Assembly (NCBI GenBank): GCA_040768665.1
Contig: JAXGMN010000062.1
Span: 1-64,000 of the forward strand
Source: JABWBD01 sp040768665
GTDB lineage: Bacteria > Planctomycetota > Planctomycetia > Pirellulales > Thermoguttaceae
Reading direction: 5' to 3'
DNA length: 64,000 bases
Program-made: the position numbers and the translations under genes
In this document: one piece after another, positions 7,822-16,017 of the stretch
How the letters are laid out: each line of letters opens with the position of its first letter
Position numbering within the stretch: the first letter of the stretch is position 1
The notes under the pieces: model-generated
Told to the model about the DNA's origin: nothing
Database searches by the model: none
The model's input: the letters and a program-made list of their open reading frames with translations, nothing else

Positions 7822-8231
7822 CCCCAGCGCCCTTTGGCGTGTACTCGCCGCTGCTCGACACCCGACGGGTCGCAACGGATCAACGCATCGAAAATTCGAT
7901 TTCCCGCACGCGCCAAACCTAAGGCCGAAGAACGCGGTAGTCAAGGGGTCGCAGGAAGGCTCCGCGGCCTACCCCAGGTCGTGCACCGTGCGAAGAATTC
8001 TTCAATTTTTCCCGCACACCCCCGCCGCGCAACTCCTTACCGGGCAGTCTCTTCCGCAAGTGCCCTCCACCAATCGGCCCCTTGGCCGAAAAAAACTTCT
8101 TGTCAAAATGCGCCGCACCCATTATCCTCAAGAGGCGATGGTGAACATTAGTACTCATTCCGCGCCGTGCCGCCACACCCGCCCCCAACAAAAAACGAAG
8201 AACGAAGAACAAAGAACGACTGACAGAACAA
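7822..8231. other. 410-bp intergenic region
   Basis: No protein-like frame. It holds a possible forward promoter at 8100-8128 and, just before the next start, purine-rich AACGAAG repeats (8188-8215). Confidence 0.6.
8100..8128 (+). promoter_or_regulatory. possible sigma-70-type promoter
   Basis: TTGTCA (8100-8105) and TATCCT (8123-8128) are 17 bases apart, about 100 bases before the start of the next gene. The -10 matches the consensus at four of six positions. Confidence 0.3.
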
Positions 8232-8837
8232 ATGACCAAAAAACCGAGAAACAAGCTTCGCCCCCGGCCCGGACTCCCCGAACCCGGCGACGACGCGCCC
8301 TACTGGCTCCCGACCGGCAGCCTCTGGCACGACCTCCCGCCCGCCATCAAGAAAGCGGTTCACCAGGTCCTCCTGCCGCTCTGGAAAGGCCTCGTCCTCG
8401 ATCCGCAGGACGCATTGGAACGCTCAGCCGGAACCACCCTCGTCCACCTCATGTGGCTCGAACTCTGCGATCAGGCCCACATCGGCTCCGTCGTCGGCAT
8501 CCGCGACTCGATCTTCTCCATCCGCGCCGACCCCGATTCCATGATTGCCCGGCATCTGAATCTCATCTCCGCCAAGAACCAGACCTGGGCCCTGCTCGCC
8601 CGCCAACGCATGGCCCGCGAACTCCTCGCGACGGTCGAACGGTCCGTACCCGGCCCCGGCCCGAACACCCTGCCGGCCTTGCCGTTCATTCCTGATCGGC
8701 AACCTGCCACGACCCTCAACGTTCCCAGCCGCGCGGCGCAGCATCCCATGCCCGCCGCTCCGCCCCAAGTAGCCGACTGGCCCACCATCCCCTTCACTCC
8801 TGCTGAGAACAACAATGATGTCCAGGCGAAAACGTGA
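8232..8837 (+). CDS. hypothetical soluble protein with proline-rich tail
   Basis: Not recognised. The 201-residue product has a basic start (K-K-P-R-N-K-L-R-P-R-P-G), a helical middle (residues 35-135) including G-T-T-L-V-H-L-M-W-L-E-L and N-L-I-S-A-K-N-Q-T-W-A-L-L-A-R-Q-R-M-A-R-E-L, and a Pro/Ala-rich, probably disordered C-terminus. No signal peptide or membrane segment. The helical middle is the kind of fold found in small DNA-binding adaptor proteins, but there are no phage genes around it. It stands alone between a decayed gene and gyrA. Confidence 0.55.
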   Translation: MTKKPRNKLRPRPGLPEPGDDAPYWLPTGSLWHDLPPAIKKAVHQVLLPLWKGLVLDPQDALERSAGTTLVHLMWLELCDQAHIGSVVGIRDSIFSIRADPDSMIARHLNLISAKNQTWALLARQRMARELLATVERSVPGPGPNTLPALPFIPDRQPATTLNVPSRAAQHPMPAAPPQVADWPTIPFTPAENNNDVQAKT

Positions 8838-8853
8838 ACAGTTCCACCCAGAA

Positions 8854-8911
8854 CGGTGTGGAGCCCAAAGTGCCTCCGTTCTGAGAAATTCGCAACTTGG
8901 GCACCACACCG
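8854..8911. repeat. palindromic repeat, GTGTGGAGCCCAA arms
   Basis: Arms at 8854-8868 and 8897-8911 (CGGTGTGGAGCCCAA / TTGGGCACCACACCG, one mismatch) enclose a 28-base loop. A homologous copy in the opposite orientation is at 31074-31130. Confidence 0.8.
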
Positions 8912-9121
8912 AACACCCGGCGATCCGCCTGATTCCCGCCAATTCCCAGTTCTTTTCCAGCCAGGGCTCGATTCGCGAGCACTATCACGGCACGGGTGCC
9001 CGGAAGCGAGGCCCGTACTACGGTTTTCCGTGGGTTGACCACGCTGGCAGGGCCTGCGAAATGCGGGGCGCAAACGCGTTAATACAAAAGACTTACGCCG
9101 ATTGTTTTCTTGCCGATCCCA

Positions 9122-9150
9122 TTGTGATCCGGCCGCCAAAACGATATACT
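9122..9150 (+). promoter_or_regulatory. gyrA promoter
   Basis: TTGTGA (9122-9127), 17-base spacer, TATACT (9145-9150); both boxes match the sigma-70 consensus at four or five positions. Transcription would start near 9157, leaving a leader of about 90 bases that contains a small AGGCC/GGCCT hairpin (9186-9206). Confidence 0.6.
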
Positions 9151-9245
9151 AACGGCTACCCACAAACACCGTTCGTATGATCACAAAGGCCCCGCTCCGG
9201 AGGGCCTCTCTCGGCAAATCGTGGCCGATGAAAGGATGACTCGCC

Positions 9246-11999
9246 TTGTCGACCGACTCGAACCTCCCGCCTGAACCTCCCGACTCGGACGATGCCACCG
9301 ATAGTGGCCCGGCCGAAGGCGGCGTGATTGCCGGCCGCCTCCTGGATATGCCCATCGAGGACGAACTCAAGGGCAGTTACCTGACCTACGCAATGAGCGT
9401 GATCGTCAGCCGCGCCCTGCCCGACGTCCGCGACGGACTCAAGCCGTCGCAGCGGCGGATCCTCGTCGCCATGAACGACCTTAACCTGGGACCGGGGGCA
9501 AGCCGCATCAAGTGCGCGAAGATCTCGGGCGATACCAGCGGCAACTATCATCCGCACGGTGAAAGCGTCATCTATCCCACCCTGGTCCGCATGGCTCAGG
9601 ATTGGGTGATGCGCTACGTGCTGATTGACAAGCAGGGCAATTTCGGATCCGTCGCCGGCCTGCCTCCGGCCGCTATGCGGTACACGGAGGCCCGCATGTC
9701 GCATTTCGCGGCTCTCATGCTCGAGGACCTCAAACTCGACACGGTGGACTTCCTCCCCACCTATGACGAGCGGATGACCGAACCGAGTGCGCTGCCCGCG
9801 AAATTCCCCAACCTACTGGTCAACGGTTCCCAGGGGATCGCGGTCGGTATGGCCACCTCGATCCCGCCGCACAACCTCGGCGAGATTTGCGATGCCTTGA
9901 TCCGCGTAATTGACGAGCCGACCGTCTCGATCGACGAGTTGCTGGAAACCTGCCCGGGCCCCGACTTTCCCACCGGCGGCATTGTCTGCGGCCGCGCCGG
10001 GATCCGCCGCGGCTATCACACCGGCCGCGGCACGGTCGTCATCCGCGCCAGGGCAAAGATCGAAGAAGTCAAGGGCGGGCGGTTCCGCATCGTGGTCAAC
10101 GAGATCCCGTACCAGCAGGCCCGCGACCGCGTCGAGGAGCGGATCGCCGCCCTGGTCTCGGACGGAAAAATTCCCGGGGTCTCCGGGATCCGAAACGAGA
10201 GCGACCTGAAAGAACCGGTGCGCCTCGTCTTGGACCTCAAACGCGATGCCGATCCCGACATCGTGCTGAATCAGCTTTACCAGTTCTCGCCGCTGCAGGA
10301 CAGCTTCTCGCTGATCTTCCTCGCCCTGGTTGATGGAAAGCCACGTGTCCTCTCGTTCAAGGGCCTTCTCGACGAGTTCATCCGCCATCGCGTCTCCGTA
10401 ATCCGCCGCCGCACGCAGTTCCTTCTGGCCAAAGCCCGGCAGCGGAAGCACACGGTCGAAGGCCTGTTGCTGGCTCACGCCAACATCGACGAGGTGATCC
10501 GCGTGATCCGGTCCTCCGGCACCCAGGCCGAGGCCAAGCAGCGGCTCATGCAAATCGAGACCCCCGCCGCGCTGCTCCGCCGCGCGCTGGGCGATGAGGG
10601 CTTCGCCATCTTCGAATCGGAACGCGGCTCGCACGAGACCTACACGCTCACTCCCGTTCAGGCCGATGCCATCCTGCGAATGACCCTTGGCCAATTGGTC
10701 AACCTGGAGCAGGAGAAACTCGGCGAAGAGCACCGCAACCTGCTGGCTGACATCAAGGAATATCAGCGGATCCTCTCCGACGAGCAGAACATCCTCGAGA
10801 TTATCCGCAACGATCTGGTCGAGTTGAAGCGGAAGCATGCCGATCCGCGGCGGACCGAGATCAGCGGCGAGGAAATCGGCGATATCGACCTCGAGGATCT
10901 TATCCCCGAGGAGACGATGGTCGTCTCGATCAGTTCGAATGGCTACATCAAGCGCACGCCCGTCACCGCCTACCGTGCCCAGCGACGCGGCGGCAAGGGG
11001 CTCAAAGGCGCGAAGGTCGATGAAGAGGATCCCATCCAGCACCTCTTCGTAGCCAGCACCCATGCCTACCTGCTGTTCTTCACGAACCTTGGCCGAGTCT
11101 ATTGGCGGAAGGTCTACGATCTGCCTCAGTTGCCCCGCGACAGCCGAGGCCGGGCCGTCGTCAATCTGCTCAGCCTGGCCGAGGGTGAGTACATCGCCGA
11201 CTGCCGCGCAATCCGTGATTTCGACAAACCCGACCACTACCTGATGATGGCCACGGCGCGGGGCCTGGTGAAAAAAACGAATCTGGCGGCATATAGTCGT
11301 CCCTTGAAAGGTGGAATCATCGCCATCAAGCTCCGCGACGGGGATGAACTGGTCGACGTCGTAATCACCGGCGCGGGCGACGAGGTCGTCCTGGCGACCG
11401 CGTCCGGCATGGCCATCCGTTTTCGCGAATCCAACGTCCGCCCGATGGGACGCAATTCCAGCGGCGTGAAAGGAGTCAGCTTGGGCGCGGACGACCGCGT
11501 CGTCGGTATGGTTGTCGCCGATCCGGAAGCCTCGCTCCTGACCGTCTGCGCGAACGGCTACGGAAAACGGACCCCCTTCGGTCCCAATGCGGCCGAGCAG
11601 GCGGAAGAGCCCGCCGATCTCCCGGAAACCGATCTCCCGGAAAATGGTCCCGAGACATCCGGCGAAGATACGGCGATGGAGCCAGATGGCGAGGATACCG
11701 AAAGTGAGCATGCCTCTTCGAGCCACCACTACCGCACTCAATCGCGCGGCGGCAAAGGCGTGCGAGATATCAAGACCACCACTCGCAACGGCCCGGTAAT
11801 CGGCATCGTCCGAGTTCACGAAGAGGATGAACTGCTAATGATCAGTGCCCGGGGCAAGCTTCAACGCATCGCCGCCAGCGACATCAGCATCATCGGCCGC
11901 AACACGCAGGGCGTGCGGATTATGACGCTGGACGAGGACGATACGCTGGTAGCGGCCAAACGCGTGCCGCACGAAGAAAAAGAGATGGACGAAGGCTGA
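9246..11999 (+). CDS. gyrA: DNA gyrase subunit A
   Basis: Breakage-reunion subunit of DNA gyrase, which introduces negative supercoils with GyrB. The N-terminal domain is canonical (S-Y-L-T-Y-A-M-S-V-I-V-S-R-A-L-P-D-V-R-D-G-L-K, H-P-H-G-E-S-V), with the catalytic tyrosine at about residue 146 in A-A-M-R-Y-T-E-A-R. The GyrA box Q-R-R-G-G-K-G near residue 580 marks it as GyrA rather than ParC. A strongly acidic, Glu/Pro/Asp-rich insert of about 50 residues (roughly 782-833) interrupts the last part of the beta-pinwheel, before a second Q-S-R-G-G-K-G. The 917 residues exceed the E. coli length mainly by this insert. The start is a TTG behind a purine-rich AAAGGATG ribosome site; the out-of-frame ATG at 9236 is ignored. 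It stands alone, with its own promoter. Confidence 0.97.
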   Translation: MSTDSNLPPEPPDSDDATDSGPAEGGVIAGRLLDMPIEDELKGSYLTYAMSVIVSRALPDVRDGLKPSQRRILVAMNDLNLGPGASRIKCAKISGDTSGNYHPHGESVIYPTLVRMAQDWVMRYVLIDKQGNFGSVAGLPPAAMRYTEARMSHFAALMLEDLKLDTVDFLPTYDERMTEPSALPAKFPNLLVNGSQGIAVGMATSIPPHNLGEICDALIRVIDEPTVSIDELLETCPGPDFPTGGIVCGRAGIRRGYHTGRGTVVIRARAKIEEVKGGRFRIVVNEIPYQQARDRVEERIAALVSDGKIPGVSGIRNESDLKEPVRLVLDLKRDADPDIVLNQLYQFSPLQDSFSLIFLALVDGKPRVLSFKGLLDEFIRHRVSVIRRRTQFLLAKARQRKHTVEGLLLAHANIDEVIRVIRSSGTQAEAKQRLMQIETPAALLRRALGDEGFAIFESERGSHETYTLTPVQADAILRMTLGQLVNLEQEKLGEEHRNLLADIKEYQRILSDEQNILEIIRNDLVELKRKHADPRRTEISGEEIGDIDLEDLIPEETMVVSISSNGYIKRTPVTAYRAQRRGGKGLKGAKVDEEDPIQHLFVASTHAYLLFFTNLGRVYWRKVYDLPQLPRDSRGRAVVNLLSLAEGEYIADCRAIRDFDKPDHYLMMATARGLVKKTNLAAYSRPLKGGIIAIKLRDGDELVDVVITGAGDEVVLATASGMAIRFRESNVRPMGRNSSGVKGVSLGADDRVVGMVVADPEASLLTVCANGYGKRTPFGPNAAEQAEEPADLPETDLPENGPETSGEDTAMEPDGEDTESEHASSSHHYRTQSRGGKGVRDIKTTTRNGPVIGIVRVHEEDELLMISARGKLQRIAASDISIIGRNTQGVRIMTLDEDDTLVAAKRVPHEEKEMDEG

Positions 12000-12033
12000 C
12001 ACGAGCCCGCATCGCGGATGGAAATCGGTCCGA

Positions 12034-12354
12034 TTACGGCCGGCTCCCGGTCAGTTCGGCTTCGATACGAATCTCCAGCACCAGCGAGTTGCCGGAGTGG
12101 AACGGCAGGTCGGCGGCCGGCCTGGGCGGGGCCAGCGTCGGCTGTTGGGACTCAACGGCTTTCGCTCCCTCGCAAAATGACGCCGTCTCCATCGGGTTGC
12201 CCCAAGCGCGCAGACTTGCCCCGTCCGCGATCGTGCAGTACGAAAGCTCCCGAGTTGATGGATGGCACTCGGACCTGCAATCGGCGGCGCTCGCTGTCAC
12301 ACAAACCAGCAAGACAACGAATGGGGTAAGGGCGACTCCCCGAACGAAACGCAT
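12034..12354 (-). CDS. small secreted hypothetical protein
   Basis: The 106-residue product starts with a good signal peptide (M-R-F-V-R then a 17-residue hydrophobic run ending A-S-A-A-D). The mature part has four cysteines and ends in an N-S-L-V-L-E-I-R-I-E-A-E-L strand. Unknown family. It converges on gyrA with 34 bases between the stops. Frames on the other strand over the same bases have no signal or motif, which is why this one was chosen. Confidence 0.5.
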   Translation of the reverse strand: MRFVRGVALTPFVVLLVCVTASAADCRSECHPSTRELSYCTIADGASLRAWGNPMETASFCEGAKAVESQQPTLAPPRPAADLPFHSGNSLVLEIRIEAELTGSRP

Positions 12355-12408
12355 AGAAGTTTCTCCGCCAGACGAGAGGAAGACTATTGAAAAGGCAATT
12401 TCTCGCTA

Positions 12409-12480
12409 AGAGCCTATCCCAAAACCGTCGGGGACTGTGTGCCTGTCCCCTTCTCTTCGCGCGGTTTTGGGATAGGCTCT
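12409..12480. repeat. palindromic element, GGGGAC-core family (short form)
   Basis: Perfect 19-base arms AGAGCCTATCCCAAAACCG (12409-12427 and complement 12462-12480) flank the core TCGGGGACTGTGTGCCTGTC, read on the minus strand as GGGGACAGGCAC...CAGTCCCC. Relatives with similar arms are at 22700 and 44645. Confidence 0.9.
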
Positions 12481-12718
12481 AAAGCCAATACCAACCAGCC
12501 CGCGACTATAACTACCAGTCTATTTGGACCTCCCAAGTTAACAAGGCTGAATTCGGTTTGCGATGGCGTCTGCTTGACAACCTGTAACGGATGAGCAGAA
12601 TAATGCCATCTGCTCCGGGGGAGGCGACGGGAGGGAACGATAGTCGGCGGCAGGCGTCGTGGCCTGGAAGGCCCCCCCTCGGTGGAATATTCCTCGAACA
12701 TTCTTGTAGGCCCGAGGT

Positions 12719-12753
12719 CGGCGGGAGCAAAATCGTTCCCGCCGCCTTTCTTT
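12719..12753 (+). terminator. hairpin plus T-rich tail just before folK
   Basis: CGGCGGGA (12719-12726) pairs with TCCCGCCG (12737-12744) and is followed by CCTTTCTTT. It ends 5 bases before the folK start, so it could be a terminator protecting folK from upstream transcription or a leader hairpin covering the ribosome site. Confidence 0.35.
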
Positions 12754-12758
12754 GAACG

Positions 12759-13823
12759 ATGCCCTTTTGCCTCATTGCGCTGGGCTCCAACCTCGGCAAC
12801 CGACGCGACACGCTGCGAGCCGCCGTCGACGAACTCGACCGGCACGACGGAATTCGCGTCCTGCGGGTCAGCCGGTGGTATGAAACCAAGCCGGTTGGCG
12901 GACCCGGGGGCCAGCAGACTTTCCTCAACGGTGCTGCCCTGCTCGAGACATCCCGGCAGCCGCGAGACCTCTTCTCCGTGCTCAAACAAACGGAGAGTCG
13001 CCTCGGGCGAGTCCGCGTGCAACGGTGGGGTCCGAGGACTCTTGACCTCGACTTGTTGCTCTACAACGATCTTCGGCTGGACACACCGGGCCTCGTAATC
13101 CCCCACCCACGAATGGCTTGGCGGCGATTCGTTCTCGAACCCGCGGCCGAGATCGCCCCCTCGATGCTTCACCCGACGACCGGCTGGTCGATGCAGAAGC
13201 TGCTGGATCATCTGAACACCGCACCCGACTATGCCGCCATCGCGGGAGCGTTTGGGACCGCGAAAACCACCCTTGCCGGGCAACTTACCGAGGCAGCGTC
13301 CGCCCAAGCGATCATGGAACCGGTGGACCTTGAGTACCTGCGTACCTTCTTTCCTTGCGATCCGTCTGGTGCGCGCGGGACAGTGGAGCTAGAATTTCTC
13401 GACCGATGGGCCGACCTGCTCTCGGCAAGCCGCCCCGGCTGGCACGAGCAAGTTACCGTCAGCAATTTCTGGTTCGACGAGTTCCTTGTGCTGGCAAACC
13501 TCCGGCTGCCGCCCGACCGACTTGCCGCGTTCCACGAGAAGTGGCTTTCCGCGCGGCAGGACGTATTGAAGCCGAAACTGATCGTGTTGCTTCATGAACC
13601 GGTGGATTCACTGTTCAGCCGCGAACAACGTCGTAGCAGCGGGATATCGGCCGCGGAATTGAACGAGGTCCAACGGGCGATCTGGGAGCAGGCGATGCGG
13701 CCAGACCAGGGGCCGGTCCTCCCCCTGCCTGCCAGCGATACGCGCGCGGCTCTGGCCGAAATCCAGGCGGCAGTGGCCTCAATGCGCTCGTTTTTCCCGA
13801 CCAAACCAGTTATTGGTCCGTAG
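12759..13823 (+). CDS. folK: FolK (HPPK) fused to a deoxynucleoside-kinase-like domain
   Basis: Residues 1-145 are 6-hydroxymethyl-7,8-dihydropterin pyrophosphokinase, which transfers pyrophosphate from ATP in folate synthesis: A-L-G-S-N-L-G-N-R at the N-terminus, S-R-W-Y-E-T-K-P-V-G-G, F-L-N-G-A and the signature R-W-G-P-R-T-L-D-L-D-L-L-L-Y. Residues from about 155 to 354 look like a dNK-type P-loop kinase: I-A-G-A-F-G-T-A-K-T-T-L-A, then S-N-F-W-F-D-E-F, L-I-V-L-L-H-E-P and a C-terminal helix. The P-loop has Ala where the Walker A motif normally has Gly before Lys. HPPK alone is about 160 residues, so the second half is a true fusion. It is followed closely by panC and lgt. Confidence 0.88.
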   Translation: MPFCLIALGSNLGNRRDTLRAAVDELDRHDGIRVLRVSRWYETKPVGGPGGQQTFLNGAALLETSRQPRDLFSVLKQTESRLGRVRVQRWGPRTLDLDLLLYNDLRLDTPGLVIPHPRMAWRRFVLEPAAEIAPSMLHPTTGWSMQKLLDHLNTAPDYAAIAGAFGTAKTTLAGQLTEAASAQAIMEPVDLEYLRTFFPCDPSGARGTVELEFLDRWADLLSASRPGWHEQVTVSNFWFDEFLVLANLRLPPDRLAAFHEKWLSARQDVLKPKLIVLLHEPVDSLFSREQRRSSGISAAELNEVQRAIWEQAMRPDQGPVLPLPASDTRAALAEIQAAVASMRSFFPTKPVIGP

Positions 13824-13851
13824 AACCAGGGTGAACCAGGAACCTCCGAAC

Positions 13852-14718
13852 ATGGACAATCCGATCGTCGTCTCCACCGTGGCCGAACTTCGCCAGGCGG
13901 TTGCTGTCGCTCGTGCTCACGGCAAGCGCGTTGGATTGGTACCCACGATGGGAGCACTGCACGAGGGCCATCTGAGCCTGGTACGTGCGTCGCAGGCCGA
14001 ATGTCCGTTGACCGTGGTGACGATCTTCGTGAATCCCAGCCAATTTGGACCCGGCGAGGACTTCCAACGCTACCCGCGAACGCTCCAGGCGGATCTCGAT
14101 GCCCTGCGGTCCTGCGGCGGCGAGATTCTCGTCTTCGTCCCGGCAGCCGACGGCGTTTATCCGCCCGGGTACGCGACCTGGGTGGAAGTGGGCGATGTGA
14201 CGGAACTCTGGGAAGGCCAATGCCGGCCGGGGCACTTTCGCGGCGTGGCCACGATCGTCCTGAAGCTCTTCAATATGGCCGGCGCCGATGTTGCGTATTT
14301 CGGCCAAAAGGATTACCAGCAGGCTCTCGTGATCCGCCGCATGGTGGACGATTTGAACGTTCCGATTGAGGTCCATGTCTGCCCGACGGTCCGCGAGCCG
14401 GACGGTCTGGCTATGAGTTCTCGGAATGCCTATCTCGATCCCGAGGCTCGTCAGCACGCCCTGGCGCTGTGGAAGAGCCTTCGATTGGCGGAAGAACTCG
14501 TCCAGCAGGGGCAGCGAGATGCCGCGGCAATTCGAGAGCGAATGCGCGAGTTGATCCAGACCGCTCCGGACGCACACATCGATTACATCGCCTTGGCCGA
14601 TCCGGAGACTCTCGCTCCGGTCCAACAGATCGAGGGGCAAACCCTGGCGGCCCTGGCCGTTCGAATCGGCGGTACGCGCTTGATCGACAACTTGCTGCTG
14701 GACCCCCGCAAACAGTAG
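13852..14718 (+). CDS. panC: pantoate--beta-alanine ligase
   Basis: Makes pantothenate from pantoate, beta-alanine and ATP, the last step before coenzyme A assembly. All family landmarks are present: V-P-T-M-G-A-L-H-E-G-H (ATP-binding HIGH-like site), V-T-I-F-V-N-P-S-Q-F, Y-P-R-T-L, F-G-Q-K-D-Y-Q-Q and A-M-S-S-R-N. The chosen start is the ATG at 13852, 28 bases after folK; a TTG 13 codons upstream is open but would overlap folK. At 288 residues it has the usual length. It probably forms one transcript with folK and lgt. Confidence 0.96.
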   Translation: MDNPIVVSTVAELRQAVAVARAHGKRVGLVPTMGALHEGHLSLVRASQAECPLTVVTIFVNPSQFGPGEDFQRYPRTLQADLDALRSCGGEILVFVPAADGVYPPGYATWVEVGDVTELWEGQCRPGHFRGVATIVLKLFNMAGADVAYFGQKDYQQALVIRRMVDDLNVPIEVHVCPTVREPDGLAMSSRNAYLDPEARQHALALWKSLRLAEELVQQGQRDAAAIRERMRELIQTAPDAHIDYIALADPETLAPVQQIEGQTLAALAVRIGGTRLIDNLLLDPRKQ

Positions 14719-14727
14719 GAGATCGTT

Positions 14728-16017
14728 GTGCTTCAGACACTCTGGTTCATCCCTAACGAAATCGCAGGCATTCCGGTATTCGGCTTCGGGCTTCTCCTGG
14801 GGCTGTGGACGCTCGGCAGCATCCTGCTCCTCGCGTGGCTCGCGTGGCGGCAGGGATTCAGCGCCGATACCCTGGGGTACATTCCCGTTTTGCTCCTGAT
14901 CGGAGCCGTGATCTGGTTCGTACTGCCGCGCCTGGTGGAACCGAAGGGACTTCCCATCCGTGGCTACGGGGTGATGCTGTTGCTGGCCCTGGTCGCGAGC
15001 ACGGCGCTGGCCGCGTACCGCGGTCGTCGATTGGGAATCGATCCGGAATTGGTCTTCGCAATGGCTTTTTGGCTGTTTGTGCCCGGGATCATCGGGGCTC
15101 GGCTTTTTTACGTTATCGAGTATTGGCCCAGTTTCGCGAAGCCGACCGTCGCCGGCACCCTGGCGGAGATTGTCCAGGTCACGGAGGGCGGACTGGTCGT
15201 GTACGGAGCGCTCGTCGGCGGCTTTTTGGGCTTGGTGGCGTTTCTGGCGAAACATCGGCTGCCAATGCTGGCAGTATTCGATCTGTTGGCTCCCTCGGTT
15301 ATGCTCGGAGTCGCCATCGGCCGCCTCGGATGCATGCTCAACGGTTGCTGCTATGGCGGTGTATGCGACCTTCCTTGGGCCGTTCGGTTTCCGGCACAGA
15401 GCCCCGCTCACATCCATCAGGTTGAACGCGGCCAGACGTTTCTGCACGGCCTGAAAATCGTCGGCGAAAGCGAGGCCCCGCCGGTGATCACTGCGGTTCA
15501 ACCCGGCTCGCCGGCAGAAGAGCAAGGTCTCGCGCCCGGGCAGACCATTACGGCGATCGGCGGGCAACCGGTCCGCACGATCCGAGGCGCACAATGGGCC
15601 CTCCTGGAAGCTCCCGATCACGGTTCCCAGCTTTCGATTGCCACGAAGGGGAAGCCAACCGCTGCAACCTGGCCGATCACCCCCCCGCCGCCGAGAAGCG
15701 AACCCGTACACCCGACCCAACTCTACAGTGCGGTGAACGGCTTGCTGCTCTGTCTGTTCCTGATCGCCTACGCCCCCTTTCGTCGACGCGACGGCGAACT
15801 GTTCGCCCTGGTGTTGACGCTGTACCCGATCACGCGCTTCATCCTGGAGATTATCCGTACGGATGAGGCGTCGGTCTTCGGCACCGGGCTGAGCATCTCG
15901 CAGAACGTCAGTCTACTGGTGCTGGCCGCGGCGGTCGGCGTGTGGATCTATCTCTTCCGCCAGCCGGTTGGAACGGCCTTCCCGCGCTACGGCAGTTCCA
16001 CGCCCTCAATAGCATAG
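14728..16017 (+). CDS. lgt: prolipoprotein diacylglyceryl transferase with inserted PDZ domain
   Basis: Integral membrane enzyme that transfers diacylglycerol from phosphatidylglycerol to the lipobox cysteine of prolipoproteins. Lgt signatures are R-G-Y-G-V-M near residue 76, G-G-L-V-V-Y-G-A-L-V-G-G, G-R-L-G-C-M-L-N-G-C-C-Y-G-G, then H-P-T-Q-L-Y and R-F-I-L-E-I-I-R. Between the G-R-L-G block and H-P-T-Q-L-Y there is an extra soluble segment; its residues of about 250-307 (P-P-V-I-T-A-V-Q-P-G-S-P-A-E, L-A-P-G-Q-T-I-T-A-I-G-G) are a PDZ domain. At 429 residues it is much longer than typical Lgt (about 290). GTG start with AGGAG eight bases upstream; its 3' end overlaps the convergent gene by 31 bases. 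Confidence 0.93.
   Translation: MLQTLWFIPNEIAGIPVFGFGLLLGLWTLGSILLLAWLAWRQGFSADTLGYIPVLLLIGAVIWFVLPRLVEPKGLPIRGYGVMLLLALVASTALAAYRGRRLGIDPELVFAMAFWLFVPGIIGARLFYVIEYWPSFAKPTVAGTLAEIVQVTEGGLVVYGALVGGFLGLVAFLAKHRLPMLAVFDLLAPSVMLGVAIGRLGCMLNGCCYGGVCDLPWAVRFPAQSPAHIHQVERGQTFLHGLKIVGESEAPPVITAVQPGSPAEEQGLAPGQTITAIGGQPVRTIRGAQWALLEAPDHGSQLSIATKGKPTAATWPITPPPPRSEPVHPTQLYSAVNGLLLCLFLIAYAPFRRRDGELFALVLTLYPITRFILEIIRTDEASVFGTGLSISQNVSLLVLAAAVGVWIYLFRQPVGTAFPRYGSSTPSIA

Noticed and set aside
8815..9180. 121-codon frame upstream of gyrA
   Set aside because: Runs through a palindrome and the gyrA promoter; no family likeness.
9813..11819. Long minus-strand open frame (about 670 codons) opposite gyrA
   Set aside because: GC-rich third positions of gyrA keep the opposite strand open; the translation has no motif, signal or normal composition.
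13810..15720. Minus-strand frame of 636 codons opposite panC and lgt
   Set aside because: Shadow of two unmistakable genes; no family features.
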